A stretch of 21,936 nt of DNA. It comes from Sutterella sp. (GTDB lineage: Bacteria; Pseudomonadota; Gammaproteobacteria; Burkholderiales; Burkholderiaceae_F). The translations under genes and the position numbers were made by a program. Of the stretch, positions 1 to 7,842 are shown in pieces. Location: the NCBI GenBank assembly GCA_020025955.1, contig JAHHRF010000031.1, positions 1 to 21,936 of the forward strand, given 5' to 3'. The notes beneath the pieces were generated by a model that saw nothing but the letters and a program-made list of their open reading frames with translations, was not told the origin of the DNA and ran no database searches. Within the stretch, counting starts at the first letter, position 1. Each line of letters begins with the position of its first letter.

Positions 1-63
1 CTATACCACCCCTTTTTATGCGTTTTTCTCCCCTGAGCGACACCAGAAATCGTGGCTCATAGC

Positions 64-102
64 AAAAGAGGACCTCCTTCTCGTAAAGAGAGAAACGTCC
101 TC
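64..102 (-). terminator. Rho-independent terminator of the autotransporter gene
   Basis: On the minus strand, GAGGAC and GTCCTC pair around a second TTCTC/GAGAA helix, followed by TTTT. It lies about 60 bases after the autotransporter stop. The plus strand has no T-tract after the stem, so it acts on minus-strand transcription. Confidence 0.8.
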
Positions 103-158
103 CTAAGCCATCATTATGGCTGATCTATTGCGTAAATCGCGTTGTTGATGCTTCCCCC

Positions 159-2684
159 TTAGAAGCGCCAACGCACCCCCATCGTGGCATGCGATTGGTA
201 AACCTTTTTCGACCCAATCGTGTGCGAGAGATCCCCCCAAAGTTGAAGGTTTTTATGAATCGTTGCTTCAAGCCCAGCTTTCATTTGCACCGCATTTTTC
301 ATACCGGCTTGCAAAACCTCTGAACCATTCATACGCATCCCCATCGCACGATGATTGTGAACCCAATGAGCCTCAACAAAGGGACGGATTGAATACGTAT
401 CCGAGACATTAGCCCAAAGTTTCAAACCCAGTTTCGTCTGGAGGTTGCCATGCCCAACGCTCTGTAACGTAGTGCCATTGGCCTCTCGATGAGAGGAAGT
501 CTTCACATTCATGGCAATCAGTTGCGCTTTAGGCTCGATATAGCCTTTCGCCTCGGGAAAAGAAGCCACTAAAAACGTCGCTCCCGTTTCCACCGACGCC
601 GTGAGCCCCTTCGCTTTCAAGCGCTCTGGTGCTAAGCCTTCTCCCTTTACGTCGAGATCAAACCAGTTGTACTGAAGCCAGGTATCAACATATGCCCCTT
701 GATCAGACTGAGGCGTTTCATCCCACGAGGCATAAACCCCTGTCCCGTAACCCGTTACACGACCTTGAGCACGATACCCCGAACCCTTCGAAGTGCTCTT
801 GTTCGTTTCTCGCCCCCAGTTACCGAAGACACCTACCGTGAACGACCCCAACTGGACCACATCACTGCCCACCTGAAGGCTCGTGCGATCAGCCGTCGTC
901 GTTAATTGACGCGTCGCGTCTTCGCCTTTCGCATGCGTCCCCACGACACGCATCCATGTGCCTTGCTTTCGCTCAGCATGACGATCCTCACGGCTCAAGA
1001 CAAAAAACGTATTGGCTGCGGCGACATTGGCGGCATAACTGCCCGCCTCGGCACGAAGAGACTGCGGGCGGTGTGGAGCCGTTCCGCCATCAACCTCAGC
1101 AATCGTCTCGCCCTCTGTCGGCGTCTCCGGCACAGCACCATCCGTTTCAACAAGGGGTTCGTCAGTCGTCTCGGTAACGCCCGTATCACCCTCGCCCATT
1201 TCTGTCGAGGTCGATTCGTCAGGTCCCGCAATCACGGGCGCATTGGGATCAAAGCTCGTTAAATACCAATGCTTAGCCTTGTCCCCGTGACCGCGTGCCA
1301 AGGTGTATTCAAAAGCCCCCGCAACAATACGTCCCGAGGCCTTAAATTCCGCCTTGGATTCACCGTCAACATGAATCAATTCAATGCCGTGGAGCGTTTG
1401 AGCCCCCGTGCCACCCACATTGACCAACTCGACCGTGGCCACCCCAGTGGTATTACCATGAATCACCAACTTATCCGTGGGGGAGTCGTCCCCCATTAAT
1501 GTGGTGTGCAATTCAAGAAGGGAACCGGGCTTGGCTTCAAAGTCGCCGTTGACCGTTAAAGTCGTGCCCACCGCGTCGTACCACGAGAGCGCCATCCATT
1601 CCCCACCGTGCACCAAGTTCGTCACTGTGGAATCTTGACCCAAGGTCCAAGAAGCCCCTGACTTTAATTCAATCGTCAAGGCGCTGTCCTCGTCCAAATG
1701 CGTGCTCCCCGTGAGGTTCGAACGGTTGATCCCCTGAATCGTTAACTTGGCATGGGGCCCCACCTTGGCCAACACTTGACGCTGCGAACCCGCATAGCCC
1801 ACACCATCAAACGTCACCACGCCGGCTTCGGTATAGCACCCCCCAATCAAGGGACCTGCAGACTCAATCGATTCCACCTGACTCAACGTCACACTCGGGG
1901 TCGAGAGACCGTGTTGCTGGGTAAAGTACACCGCACTGCCTTCAGCGGATATCGTCCCGCCTTTTAAGGTCACATGACCACTTCCCTCAACTTGAATGGC
2001 ATGGGCCCCCTTACCCTCTGTGCGAAGTTTGGCGCCATTTAAAGTGAGCTCATGACTGGTCACCACGGCATGGGCTTGAGCCCCGACAGTTTTCACCGAC
2101 AAGCGAGAAAAACGTCCTTCGGCATTCCCCAAAATTGCCATCCCAACGGAGTCATCCCCTTGCGTCGTGATAACTGCACTGTGTGCGGTCAAATTCCCTT
2201 CCGTGGCACGAATGGCGTACGACTGTTTCCCTTGCGTGGTAAAGGACGTTCCGTCAAACGAGAAAATCTCGGGCACTTCATCGGCTTTACCGTCCGCGAG
2301 TAAGGCAATACTCTCGTCCCCCGTCACATGGACGCCACCTTGGCGAAGGGTCATGGACGCATTTTCAGCATGCACCCCAATGGCGCGATCTCCCTGAAGG
2401 AAAAACGAAACGTTTTTTAAGGTCACCTCATCATGGTTCCCCACATAAAGGGCTTGCGCCCCCGTGCCCGAAATTTCTAACCCAGAATCTTTATCGCTAA
2501 AGGCATCGTCTTGCATGACGATCGTCGCCCCCGTTCCGGTGACTGTAATGGCGGTCGTCTGTTCTGCCGTCAACGGCATATGACTTAACGTCAACGTTTC
2601 ATTTTTCCCTACGGTTAAGGGAGACGCCCCCACCAAACCGGCATTCATCAAAAGGGTCGTCAACAATAACGATGGAATTTTCAT
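159..2684 (-). CDS. Classical (type Va) autotransporter with beta-helix passenger
   Basis: An 841-residue secreted or surface protein. Residues 1-20 form a signal peptide (MKIPSLLLTTLLMNAGLVGA). Residues 21 to about 490 are a beta-helix-like passenger with recurring motifs such as TTQGxxS and GTGA. An acidic Thr/Glu/Pro-rich linker follows. From about residue 540 an alpha segment (AGSYAANVAAANTFF) leads into a roughly 260-residue beta-barrel that ends in an aromatic, WRF, as outer-membrane proteins do. The family exports its passenger through the barrel after Sec transport. I chose the ATG at 2684 because a signal peptide begins there and GAGAG lies 7 bases upstream. The frame stays open to a GTG at 2786, which also has a nearby GGAGG, but the added 34 residues do not resemble an extended signal peptide. 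No catalytic motif is visible in the passenger, so adhesion is a guess. Confidence 0.9.
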   Translation of the reverse strand: MKIPSLLLTTLLMNAGLVGASPLTVGKNETLTLSHMPLTAEQTTAITVTGTGATIVMQDDAFSDKDSGLEISGTGAQALYVGNHDEVTLKNVSFFLQGDRAIGVHAENASMTLRQGGVHVTGDESIALLADGKADEVPEIFSFDGTSFTTQGKQSYAIRATEGNLTAHSAVITTQGDDSVGMAILGNAEGRFSRLSVKTVGAQAHAVVTSHELTLNGAKLRTEGKGAHAIQVEGSGHVTLKGGTISAEGSAVYFTQQHGLSTPSVTLSQVESIESAGPLIGGCYTEAGVVTFDGVGYAGSQRQVLAKVGPHAKLTIQGINRSNLTGSTHLDEDSALTIELKSGASWTLGQDSTVTNLVHGGEWMALSWYDAVGTTLTVNGDFEAKPGSLLELHTTLMGDDSPTDKLVIHGNTTGVATVELVNVGGTGAQTLHGIELIHVDGESKAEFKASGRIVAGAFEYTLARGHGDKAKHWYLTSFDPNAPVIAGPDESTSTEMGEGDTGVTETTDEPLVETDGAVPETPTEGETIAEVDGGTAPHRPQSLRAEAGSYAANVAAANTFFVLSREDRHAERKQGTWMRVVGTHAKGEDATRQLTTTADRTSLQVGSDVVQLGSFTVGVFGNWGRETNKSTSKGSGYRAQGRVTGYGTGVYASWDETPQSDQGAYVDTWLQYNWFDLDVKGEGLAPERLKAKGLTASVETGATFLVASFPEAKGYIEPKAQLIAMNVKTSSHREANGTTLQSVGHGNLQTKLGLKLWANVSDTYSIRPFVEAHWVHNHRAMGMRMNGSEVLQAGMKNAVQMKAGLEATIHKNLQLWGDLSHTIGSKKVYQSHATMGVRWRF

Positions 2685-2690
2685 CTCAGC

Positions 2691-2728
2691 ACTCTCAAAA
2701 AAAGGAAAAGTCAGGGTTTTTCGAGAGT
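2691..2728 (-). promoter_or_regulatory. Stem sequestering the autotransporter Shine-Dalgarno; RNA-thermometer-like
   Basis: In the minus-strand mRNA, ACTCTCGAAAAA (2728-2717) can pair with TTTTTGAGAGT plus one more T (2702-2691). This gives 12 continuous pairs, one of them G.U, with a 14-base loop. The ribosome-binding GAGAG lies entirely within the paired strand, 7 bases before the ATG. The helix is A-U rich above the G.U pair, which suits thermal or protein-assisted opening. Pairing is read directly; function is inferred. Confidence 0.5.
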
Positions 2729-2740
2729 CCTTATGCGCTT

Positions 2741-2768
2741 TAAAAAGCCCTCTATGAGGATGGGCTTT
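2741..2768 (-). promoter_or_regulatory. Terminator-like hairpin in the autotransporter leader
   Basis: On the minus strand AAAGCCC (2768-2762) pairs with GGGCTTT (2750-2744), followed by further T residues. It sits 57-84 bases before the autotransporter ATG, between any upstream promoter and the gene. It could be an attenuator or end a short leader RNA. The 7-bp stem is modest. Confidence 0.45.
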
Positions 2769-2786
2769 CCAAAACACACAGGTCAC

Positions 2787-3011
2787 TTGCCTCCAACCTT
2801 GACTATATTGATAGGGGTTCGCTATTGGTGCGAATCCAAATTTTGAGAAATTCTATTAACGAGACAACAAAAAGTCCAACGTCAACCCAACATTCCCGAA
2901 AAATATAGGCAGGTGCTATCAAGTTAGTAGTTACCCTAGCTACCCAATTGGTCCAGAACACCGTTTTGGCCAAAAACTTCGACCATGGGAAGGTGCTACG
3001 ACGCAGTCAAA
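2787..3011. other. Intergenic region upstream of the autotransporter gene
   Basis: No convincing gene is present. It is AT-richer than its surroundings and should hold the minus-strand autotransporter promoter. The best candidate I see is TTGGAC, 18 bases, then TAGAAT on the minus strand, which is weak at -35. A small hairpin, GGATTCGC/GCGAACC with one bulged A, lies at about 2816-2837. Confidence 0.4.
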
Positions 3012-3049
3012 GAAAAGGGGCGAGTGCTTTTCTTTTCAGCACTCGCCCC
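3012..3049 (-). terminator. Rho-independent terminator of the molybdoreductase operon
   Basis: A perfect 11-bp stem, GGGGCGAGTGC with GCACTCGCCCC, has an 11-base loop. On the minus strand it is followed by TTTTC. It lies about 70 bases after the stop of the membrane subunit gene, the last gene of the operon. Confidence 0.92.
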
Positions 3050-3116
3050 AAACACTTAGACGGGGGAAAACGTCACGCTGACGCCATTCCCCTGTCTCCT
3101 CATCACAACACACCCA

Positions 3117-3989
3117 TTACCCGAGCCACGTCGGATCAAAGGTCCCGACTAAGAGCACGCTCGTACGCAGGAAAAGTGCCCCAAAAATCGTGGCGATGGC
3201 ACCCAAGCCTAAGGCCCATTTTGAGCGCAAGGTTTCAAGCCCCAAGGGAAGGAGGATCCCTAAGACAACGGCCCCACCCCAGAAGAGTGACGCTTCACTC
3301 CCTGAGATCAAAGCGTGCGCAGAGGCCACGGCCCCAGGCGTCCCCGAGAAGGCCACACTCACCAAGGCAAAGAGGAGGAGCGCTTCCACCAAGTGAACGC
3401 TTCGTTCTGCGTGCTGGGTCCAACCACGCGTCGTGGAGTCCAAGCGCCCCAAGAGCGCCAAGCCTTCCGCAGCACTTAACGCGCAGGCTAAACCTGACAC
3501 CAACCAAAGCGCCGGGAGCACCGCCGTCGTCCAGAAGGGCACGCCCACGGCTTGCGTGAGCAAAAAGCCCGAGTAGACGGTGGCCAAGACCCCCAAGGTG
3601 GCCCCCACGCAAAAGCTCCAACGAGCCTCAACCAAAGGACAGGCTGAGCGCTTAACGATCAAAAGGCCCTGTACCCCCGTCCAGACGCAGGTCACCGCCA
3701 AAATGCAGATCCCCACGAACATCCAGCTCCCAAAATTAAAGGAGCCTTCCATCAAGGCGGTAAAGCCCGCAATGGGGAGGTTGAGGAGGCGACTCAAGTG
3801 CGAGAGCACTAAGAGTGTCCCTAACCAGACGGAGGCGGTCGCCACCCAAAAGAGGGAGCGCGACTTGAGCCAGGCGTTAATAAATAAACTCATCCCGCCT
3901 AAGCCCACAAACCAGAGGAAAAAGCCAATCGTCCACCCCCAGTGGGCCGACTGAACCTGACGGGTTAACTCAATCATGTCGTATGTCAT
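3117..3989 (-). CDS. NrfD/PsrC-type membrane subunit of the reductase
   Basis: A 290-residue integral membrane protein with about eight hydrophobic helices, near residues 17-39, 46-64, 87-111, 124-145, 155-177, 199-217, 235-252 and 258-283. This matches the NrfD/PsrC family, whose members bind quinol in the membrane, carry no haem, and pass electrons to the attached iron-sulfur subunit. The family-typical HLSRLLNLP loop after helix 2 and an Arg in the last helix (LRTSVLLVG) are visible. Its ATG overlaps the stop of the ferredoxin gene (ATGA at 3986-3989), indicating translational coupling. It is shorter than TtrC and close to PsrC in size. The family call is firm; the quinone type is unknown. 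Confidence 0.9.
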   Translation of the reverse strand: MTYDMIELTRQVQSAHWGWTIGFFLWFVGLGGMSLFINAWLKSRSLFWVATASVWLGTLLVLSHLSRLLNLPIAGFTALMEGSFNFGSWMFVGICILAVTCVWTGVQGLLIVKRSACPLVEARWSFCVGATLGVLATVYSGFLLTQAVGVPFWTTAVLPALWLVSGLACALSAAEGLALLGRLDSTTRGWTQHAERSVHLVEALLLFALVSVAFSGTPGAVASAHALISGSEASLFWGGAVVLGILLPLGLETLRSKWALGLGAIATIFGALFLRTSVLLVGTFDPTWLG

Positions 3990-4567
3990 TTCTGCACCAC
4001 CACAAAGAAGTTAGGACGCGTACCCTTTTGCGGCAAAAGGGTCTCCGTGCGCGAGGTTTGAAGCGCTTGGCTAATGGGACTGGTCGCATCGTGAATGTCC
4101 CCAAAGAGGCGAGCGCCCACGGGGCAGGCCGCCACGCACGCCGGACTCTTTCCTTCTTTCACGAGCTTTTCGCACCCTGAGCCCATGCACTTGACGGGCA
4201 ACCCCGTCTTCGGGTGGGTCCAACGCGCGTCATAGGGGCAACTTGCAATACAGAAACTGCACCCGACACAACGACTCGGATCGGTTTTAACTTGACCCGT
4301 TTCTTTGTCGTAGAAGTTCGCACCAAAGGGGCAGGACTTCACGCACGGCGCATCGTCACACTGCTGGCACTGCACCAGCAATTGCACGGGACGGTGTTTC
4401 CGGTTCAAGGTGATTTTCCGAATGTTCGAGGGCAACGTCTTCCACGCGGGGTTTTCTTCCTCCAGTAAGTCTGGATAGTTGGTTTGGCAGCAGGCCACGA
4501 TACAGGCCGAGCACCCGACGCATTGCGTGGCGTCAAAAAGGTGCGCGAGTTTTTTAGTCGTACTCAT
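3986..4567 (-). CDS. Four-cluster ferredoxin-like electron-transfer subunit (PsrB/TtrB/DmsB family)
   Basis: A 193-residue protein expected to wire the NrfD membrane subunit to the molybdenum subunit. It has 16 clustered Cys: C16, C19, C22, C26; C67, C70, C75, C79; C100, C103, C106, C110; and C127, C132, C144, C148. This is the four [4Fe-4S] arrangement of the family. The last motif is C-x4-C-x11-C rather than the more usual C-x2-C spacing. It has no signal peptide, so it presumably travels with the Tat-exported catalytic subunit, as known for this family. AAGGGAG lies upstream of the ATG. It starts 17 bases after the catalytic gene stop and overlaps the membrane subunit gene by four bases. 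Confidence 0.93.
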   Translation of the reverse strand: MSTTKKLAHLFDATQCVGCSACIVACCQTNYPDLLEEENPAWKTLPSNIRKITLNRKHRPVQLLVQCQQCDDAPCVKSCPFGANFYDKETGQVKTDPSRCVGCSFCIASCPYDARWTHPKTGLPVKCMGSGCEKLVKEGKSPACVAACPVGARLFGDIHDATSPISQALQTSRTETLLPQKGTRPNFFVVVQK

Positions 4568-4584
4568 TTTTGTTTCTCCCTTCT

Positions 4585-7185
4585 TTACGCCTTCAAGCGG
4601 GTAACACGGACCGAGCAGTTATTGCTCACCGACCCCGTAATGGGTTCACGGTAGCCCGTACAGAACGCATGCGAATTGATCCCTTCGCGTACCCAGTCGT
4701 AACCAGGCTTAGCAAAAGCGCCCGCCTTGCGTACCCCACCTTGGAAGCCCATCTTAAAAAGGGTCCCCGCCATCACACGGTTCGTGACCGTAATGCGCGT
4801 GGTGTCTTCAAAGCCGTTATCGAGCCCCGTGAGACGCACTTCATCGCCCTCTTCAATCCCGAGGCGTTGCGCGTCCAGCGGATTCATCCACACGGTGCGA
4901 TCCCCCAGGAAGCGTTGCGGATGGGTAAAGAGTGCCGTGCCCGAGGAGCCCGAACTGTCTTTCCCGCTAATGAGGACAAATTCGTCACTCAAGGGTTTGG
5001 GCGCCTTATAAGCGGGGATGTCATGGAACGTCGGCAACGCCTCCCATTTACCCAGGTACTGCCCCGCCGCAATGAAGGAGTAGATTTCGGGCTTACCCGT
5101 CGGTGTCCCAAAGGGTTTCTTATAGGGGAAAACTTCGTAGGTTTTGGTTTTCACGTGAGCCCAACCGTGGGTCGCCAAGTGTTCAGCGACGGCATCGCCG
5201 TGGCCCGGCTTCTTGTCATTGAGCCCCGCAATGTACTTCTTGAAGGCCTTATCCACCATGCCGCGATACCACGCCTGGTACTGGTCACGGGTTTTGAATT
5301 CTTCCGTATAGCCCAAACGCTCTGCAGCGCGCTCCGGATAAGCACGACGCAAAATTTCGCAGAATTGCCAAATTTCGTCACGCGCTTCAACGCCCGCTGG
5401 CGGCTCGACCCCCGCGTCAAAGCGATGAATGGCGCCATTCAAATTCCATTTGACGTTGGCGATGTCGTAGCTTTCCATGAAGTACGTCGTGGGCAACACA
5501 TAGTCCGCCCAATCGAGGATTTCATGGGGCAACAGATCCTGAACCACCACCAAATCCAAGGCCTTTAAAGCGCGCTTTAACCGGTCCAGATTGGCTTCGC
5601 GGTGAAACATTGTGGAACCCGTAATAAAGACCCCACGAATGGGATAGGGCTTCCCAGTTTCAATCGCCTCAAAGATGGCCGAGAACGTCCCCGAGCCTTC
5701 CGGGTAGTAGACCTTATCCAAGGGCTTTTTCTCAAAGGGCGTCACCGACCACTTTTGCCCCTGCGGGCCTTTACCTTGCCCCTTGGCAAAGCTGGCGCCT
5801 GGCGCCTTAAAGCCCGCACCCGCGGTCAACACAAGACCACCCTTTTTGTCGAGGTTCCCGGCCAAAACATTCAACATGTTCACGGCTTGGAAGGTGCCAG
5901 TGTCGTTCCCGTTACGCGACCCATACCACCCGTCGTCGGCGACGCCACCAAGGGTGAAGAAGTCGCGCGCGAGTTTCGTGATGCGTTGGGCTGGGATCCC
6001 CGTGATCGTTGCGACGTGCTCGGGCGTAAAGCCCTTGACATGCTCCGTTAACGCCACAAAGGTGGTTTTTACCGAAAGCGGAACACCTGCTTTATCCTGA
6101 ATCGTCCCCGTAAAGCGTAATTGGGGCACGACGTCTGGGCGCTCATCAAAGCCCACGGCAACGCCCTTTTCGTCAAACTTGGGGCCTTGGAAGACGAGTT
6201 CCCCTGTGCGCTCATCAATTAAGGCAAAGCGCTTGGCGCTTCCCTCTTCGCGACAACGCGCTTCGGTGACGGGCGCCCCCTCTTCGTCAATCAAGTAGGC
6301 GGCGTTGCTGTGGCGGCGCAAGAACGCTTCATCCACTAAGCCTTCTTTTAAGGCCACATGCATGAGGCTCAAATGGAGCGCCATGTCGGTGCCAGGGCGA
6401 ATCGGAATCCAATCTGCCCCCGTCAAAGCGCCCTCAGGCATACGGGGATCCACAAAGGTGACGCGAGCGCCTCGAGCGCGGGCGCGAGCAACGACCCCAG
6501 CAATCCCAATGGCGCAATTGAGCGTACGACCATTTAAGAGCAGGAACCGACAATGTTCATAATCGGGTTCAATCTTGGCGGCCTTTTCAAAGCCACGACC
6601 AAACACCAAACGACGGGCCGCGTTGGAGGCACTGTTGCAGGTCGACGAATGGTTAATCACGTTGACGGTCCCCAACCCCGCCGCAAACCACTTTTGGTAG
6701 CCCGTAAAGTCGTGCGACGTTAACGCAATGGCGCGTTCTCCGTCTTTTTCCACGATGGCTTTCACGCGGCTCGCAATCGCATCCAGTGCTTCATCCCAGG
6801 AGCAGGGCTCGAGGCGGCCACTACCGCGTTCGCCCACGCGCTTCAGGGGAGTTTTAATGCGAAGGGGATGGTCCCACACCCACATGGCGGAAGCCCCACG
6901 GGCGCAGTACCCGCGTTGGGGATGGGTGGGATTGGGCATGAGGCGGACGGTTTCCTTGGTAAAGGGGGTACCGGGTTTATGCATCAACAGCATCCCGCAG
7001 GCGCCACCACACATATTGCACCCGACAGGGCGCCCGACCCAGCCTTCTTCTTTGAGGCGTTCGACTTGGGCTTCGAGGCTACCCCATGGGAAGGCGCTCA
7101 TCGCCCCCAAGGCGCTTGCTGCACCCAAGACATGACGACGCGACACGACGGGGCCTGACCCCGCGCGCAGATCGGTTTTCTTCAT
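4585..7185 (-). CDS. Tat-exported molybdopterin oxidoreductase, Psr/Phs/Ttr-like catalytic subunit
   Basis: An 866-residue DMSO-reductase superfamily catalytic subunit. A twin-arginine signal (SRRHVLGAASALG, residues 15-27) implies folding with cofactor in the cytoplasm and export to the periplasm. A [4Fe-4S] motif, C56-x2-C59-x3-C63-x30-C94, follows. The probable molybdenum ligand is C183 in HSSTCNSAS, a Cys as in polysulfide, thiosulfate, tetrathionate and arsenate-type enzymes. The C-terminal cofactor-binding domain ends in NNCSVRVTRLKA. Length lies between PsrA/PhsA (about 760) and TtrA (about 1020), so the substrate cannot be named. AGGAGAG precedes the ATG. It is first in a three-gene operon with the ferredoxin and NrfD-like subunits. 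No TorD-like chaperone or dedicated two-component pair is in the window. Confidence 0.93.
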   Translation of the reverse strand: MKKTDLRAGSGPVVSRRHVLGAASALGAMSAFPWGSLEAQVERLKEEGWVGRPVGCNMCGGACGMLLMHKPGTPFTKETVRLMPNPTHPQRGYCARGASAMWVWDHPLRIKTPLKRVGERGSGRLEPCSWDEALDAIASRVKAIVEKDGERAIALTSHDFTGYQKWFAAGLGTVNVINHSSTCNSASNAARRLVFGRGFEKAAKIEPDYEHCRFLLLNGRTLNCAIGIAGVVARARARGARVTFVDPRMPEGALTGADWIPIRPGTDMALHLSLMHVALKEGLVDEAFLRRHSNAAYLIDEEGAPVTEARCREEGSAKRFALIDERTGELVFQGPKFDEKGVAVGFDERPDVVPQLRFTGTIQDKAGVPLSVKTTFVALTEHVKGFTPEHVATITGIPAQRITKLARDFFTLGGVADDGWYGSRNGNDTGTFQAVNMLNVLAGNLDKKGGLVLTAGAGFKAPGASFAKGQGKGPQGQKWSVTPFEKKPLDKVYYPEGSGTFSAIFEAIETGKPYPIRGVFITGSTMFHREANLDRLKRALKALDLVVVQDLLPHEILDWADYVLPTTYFMESYDIANVKWNLNGAIHRFDAGVEPPAGVEARDEIWQFCEILRRAYPERAAERLGYTEEFKTRDQYQAWYRGMVDKAFKKYIAGLNDKKPGHGDAVAEHLATHGWAHVKTKTYEVFPYKKPFGTPTGKPEIYSFIAAGQYLGKWEALPTFHDIPAYKAPKPLSDEFVLISGKDSSGSSGTALFTHPQRFLGDRTVWMNPLDAQRLGIEEGDEVRLTGLDNGFEDTTRITVTNRVMAGTLFKMGFQGGVRKAGAFAKPGYDWVREGINSHAFCTGYREPITGSVSNNCSVRVTRLKA

Positions 7186-7468
7186 GATTTCTCTCCTGAT
7201 TGACAGGACTGATGCGATGAAAACGCGTTGTTAATAGGGGTCGCATTTCCATTTAGGGGATAAGGGGAAGGCACCAGACCTATCAAAAAGGGTAGAGCCG
7301 TTTTAAACCGAATTATTTAAGTAGAATCCCTTGGGAGAAAGGGGCTTACGCGAAGCAAAAGAAATTTGTCTAAGGCTAAGTCTTAGAGGCTCGAGAAACA
7401 GTGCAAATGTTCTATGGCCGAGGCGATTATTGTTAGAATTTTTATTTTTCGCGTTTTCCCGAGACGCA
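7186..7468. other. Intergenic region before the molybdoreductase operon
   Basis: No gene is seen. It should contain the minus-strand promoter of the reductase operon. A weak candidate is TTGATA, 17-18 bases, then TTATCC/TATCCC. I looked for an FNR-type TTGAT-N4-ATCAA site and found none, so oxygen control is not evident from the sequence. The only clear element is the AGGAGAG ribosome-binding site at the operon end. Confidence 0.4.
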
Positions 7469-7505
7469 AAAAAAGCCCGTCAACGTAACGTTGCGGACTT
7501 CGTTT
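7469..7505 (-). terminator. Rho-independent terminator of tRNA-Thr
   Basis: On the minus strand GTCCGCAACG and CGTTGACGGGC pair over 10 bp with one bulged A and a TTA loop, followed by seven T. It begins about 15 bases after the tRNA CCA end. Confidence 0.85.
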
Positions 7506-7515
7506 TGTTTTTAAG

Positions 7516-7591
7516 TGGTGCCGGAGAAGAGATTTGAACTCCCGACCTTCGCATTACGAATGCGCTGCTCTACCAGCTGAGCTACACCGGC
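7516..7591 (-). tRNA. tRNA-Thr(CGU)
   Basis: A 76-base tRNA with encoded CCA. Acceptor GCCGGTG/CTCCGGC, D-arm with GG in the loop, anticodon loop TTCGTAA, and T-loop TTCAAAT. The anticodon CGU reads ACG (Thr). The anticodon arm matches the pattern I recall for E. coli tRNA-Thr(CGU), including the 27-43 mismatch. Position 37 is A, as expected for t6A modification. Oddities: U6-U67 in the acceptor stem is a mismatch, and the two adjacent T-stem pairs are G49.U65 and G50.U64, leaving a weak junction. It has its own promoter and terminator. Confidence 0.95.
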
Positions 7592-7631
7592 TTTCCACAT
7601 CAACAACGCCACTGCGTTGCTGAGGAGATGA

Positions 7632-7660
7632 ATTATGCGCAACCGAGGGGATTTGTGCAA
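7632..7660 (-). promoter_or_regulatory. Promoter of tRNA-Thr
   Basis: On the minus strand TTGCAC (7660-7655), a 17-base spacer and CATAAT (7637-7632). The leader to the tRNA is about 40 bases and holds a small hairpin, CAACGC/GCGTTG (7604-7619). Confidence 0.65.
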
Positions 7661-7786
7661 GTCGCTGTTACAATTTTTTACATTTAGCGAAGCCAAGGCG
7701 TGAAATTCTCTCTAAAAGCCGTAAACGCTTACGCTTTTGTGTGTTTTAGGGCGCCCCTTCACGGCAACGTCCCTCTTCAGGCTCGG

Positions 7787-7792
7787 TACAAT
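7787..7792 (+). promoter_or_regulatory. Candidate -10 box of tsaE-amiC
   Basis: TACAAT lies 50 bases before the tsaE ATG, with no convincing -35 hexamer. The same hexamer stands before several other transcription units here. Another TACAAT at 7669-7674 is a second candidate. Confidence 0.5.
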
Positions 7793-7842
7793 GCTTCTTT
7801 ACGAGCGTACCCGCGCCCTTCTCTCTTTTCCCTTCTCGCCCT

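Noticed and set aside
2948..3559. Plus-strand open frame of 203 codons
   Set aside because: It overlaps the operon terminator and the antisense of the NrfD-like gene, and its translation is low-complexity and Arg-rich.
4570..5568. Long plus-strand open frame of 332 codons opposite the molybdoreductase gene
   Set aside because: It lies antisense to clear family motifs of the catalytic subunit, has no ribosome-binding site and no recognisable protein; it reflects codon bias of the real gene.
7186..7330. FNR/Anr site for the reductase operon
   Set aside because: No TTGAT-N4-ATCAA-like sequence is present on either strand; TTGATA at the candidate -35 lacks the second half.
7511..7696. Small minus-strand frame covering the tRNA
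   Set aside because: It reads through a well-supported tRNA and its promoter; its sequence is just translated tRNA.
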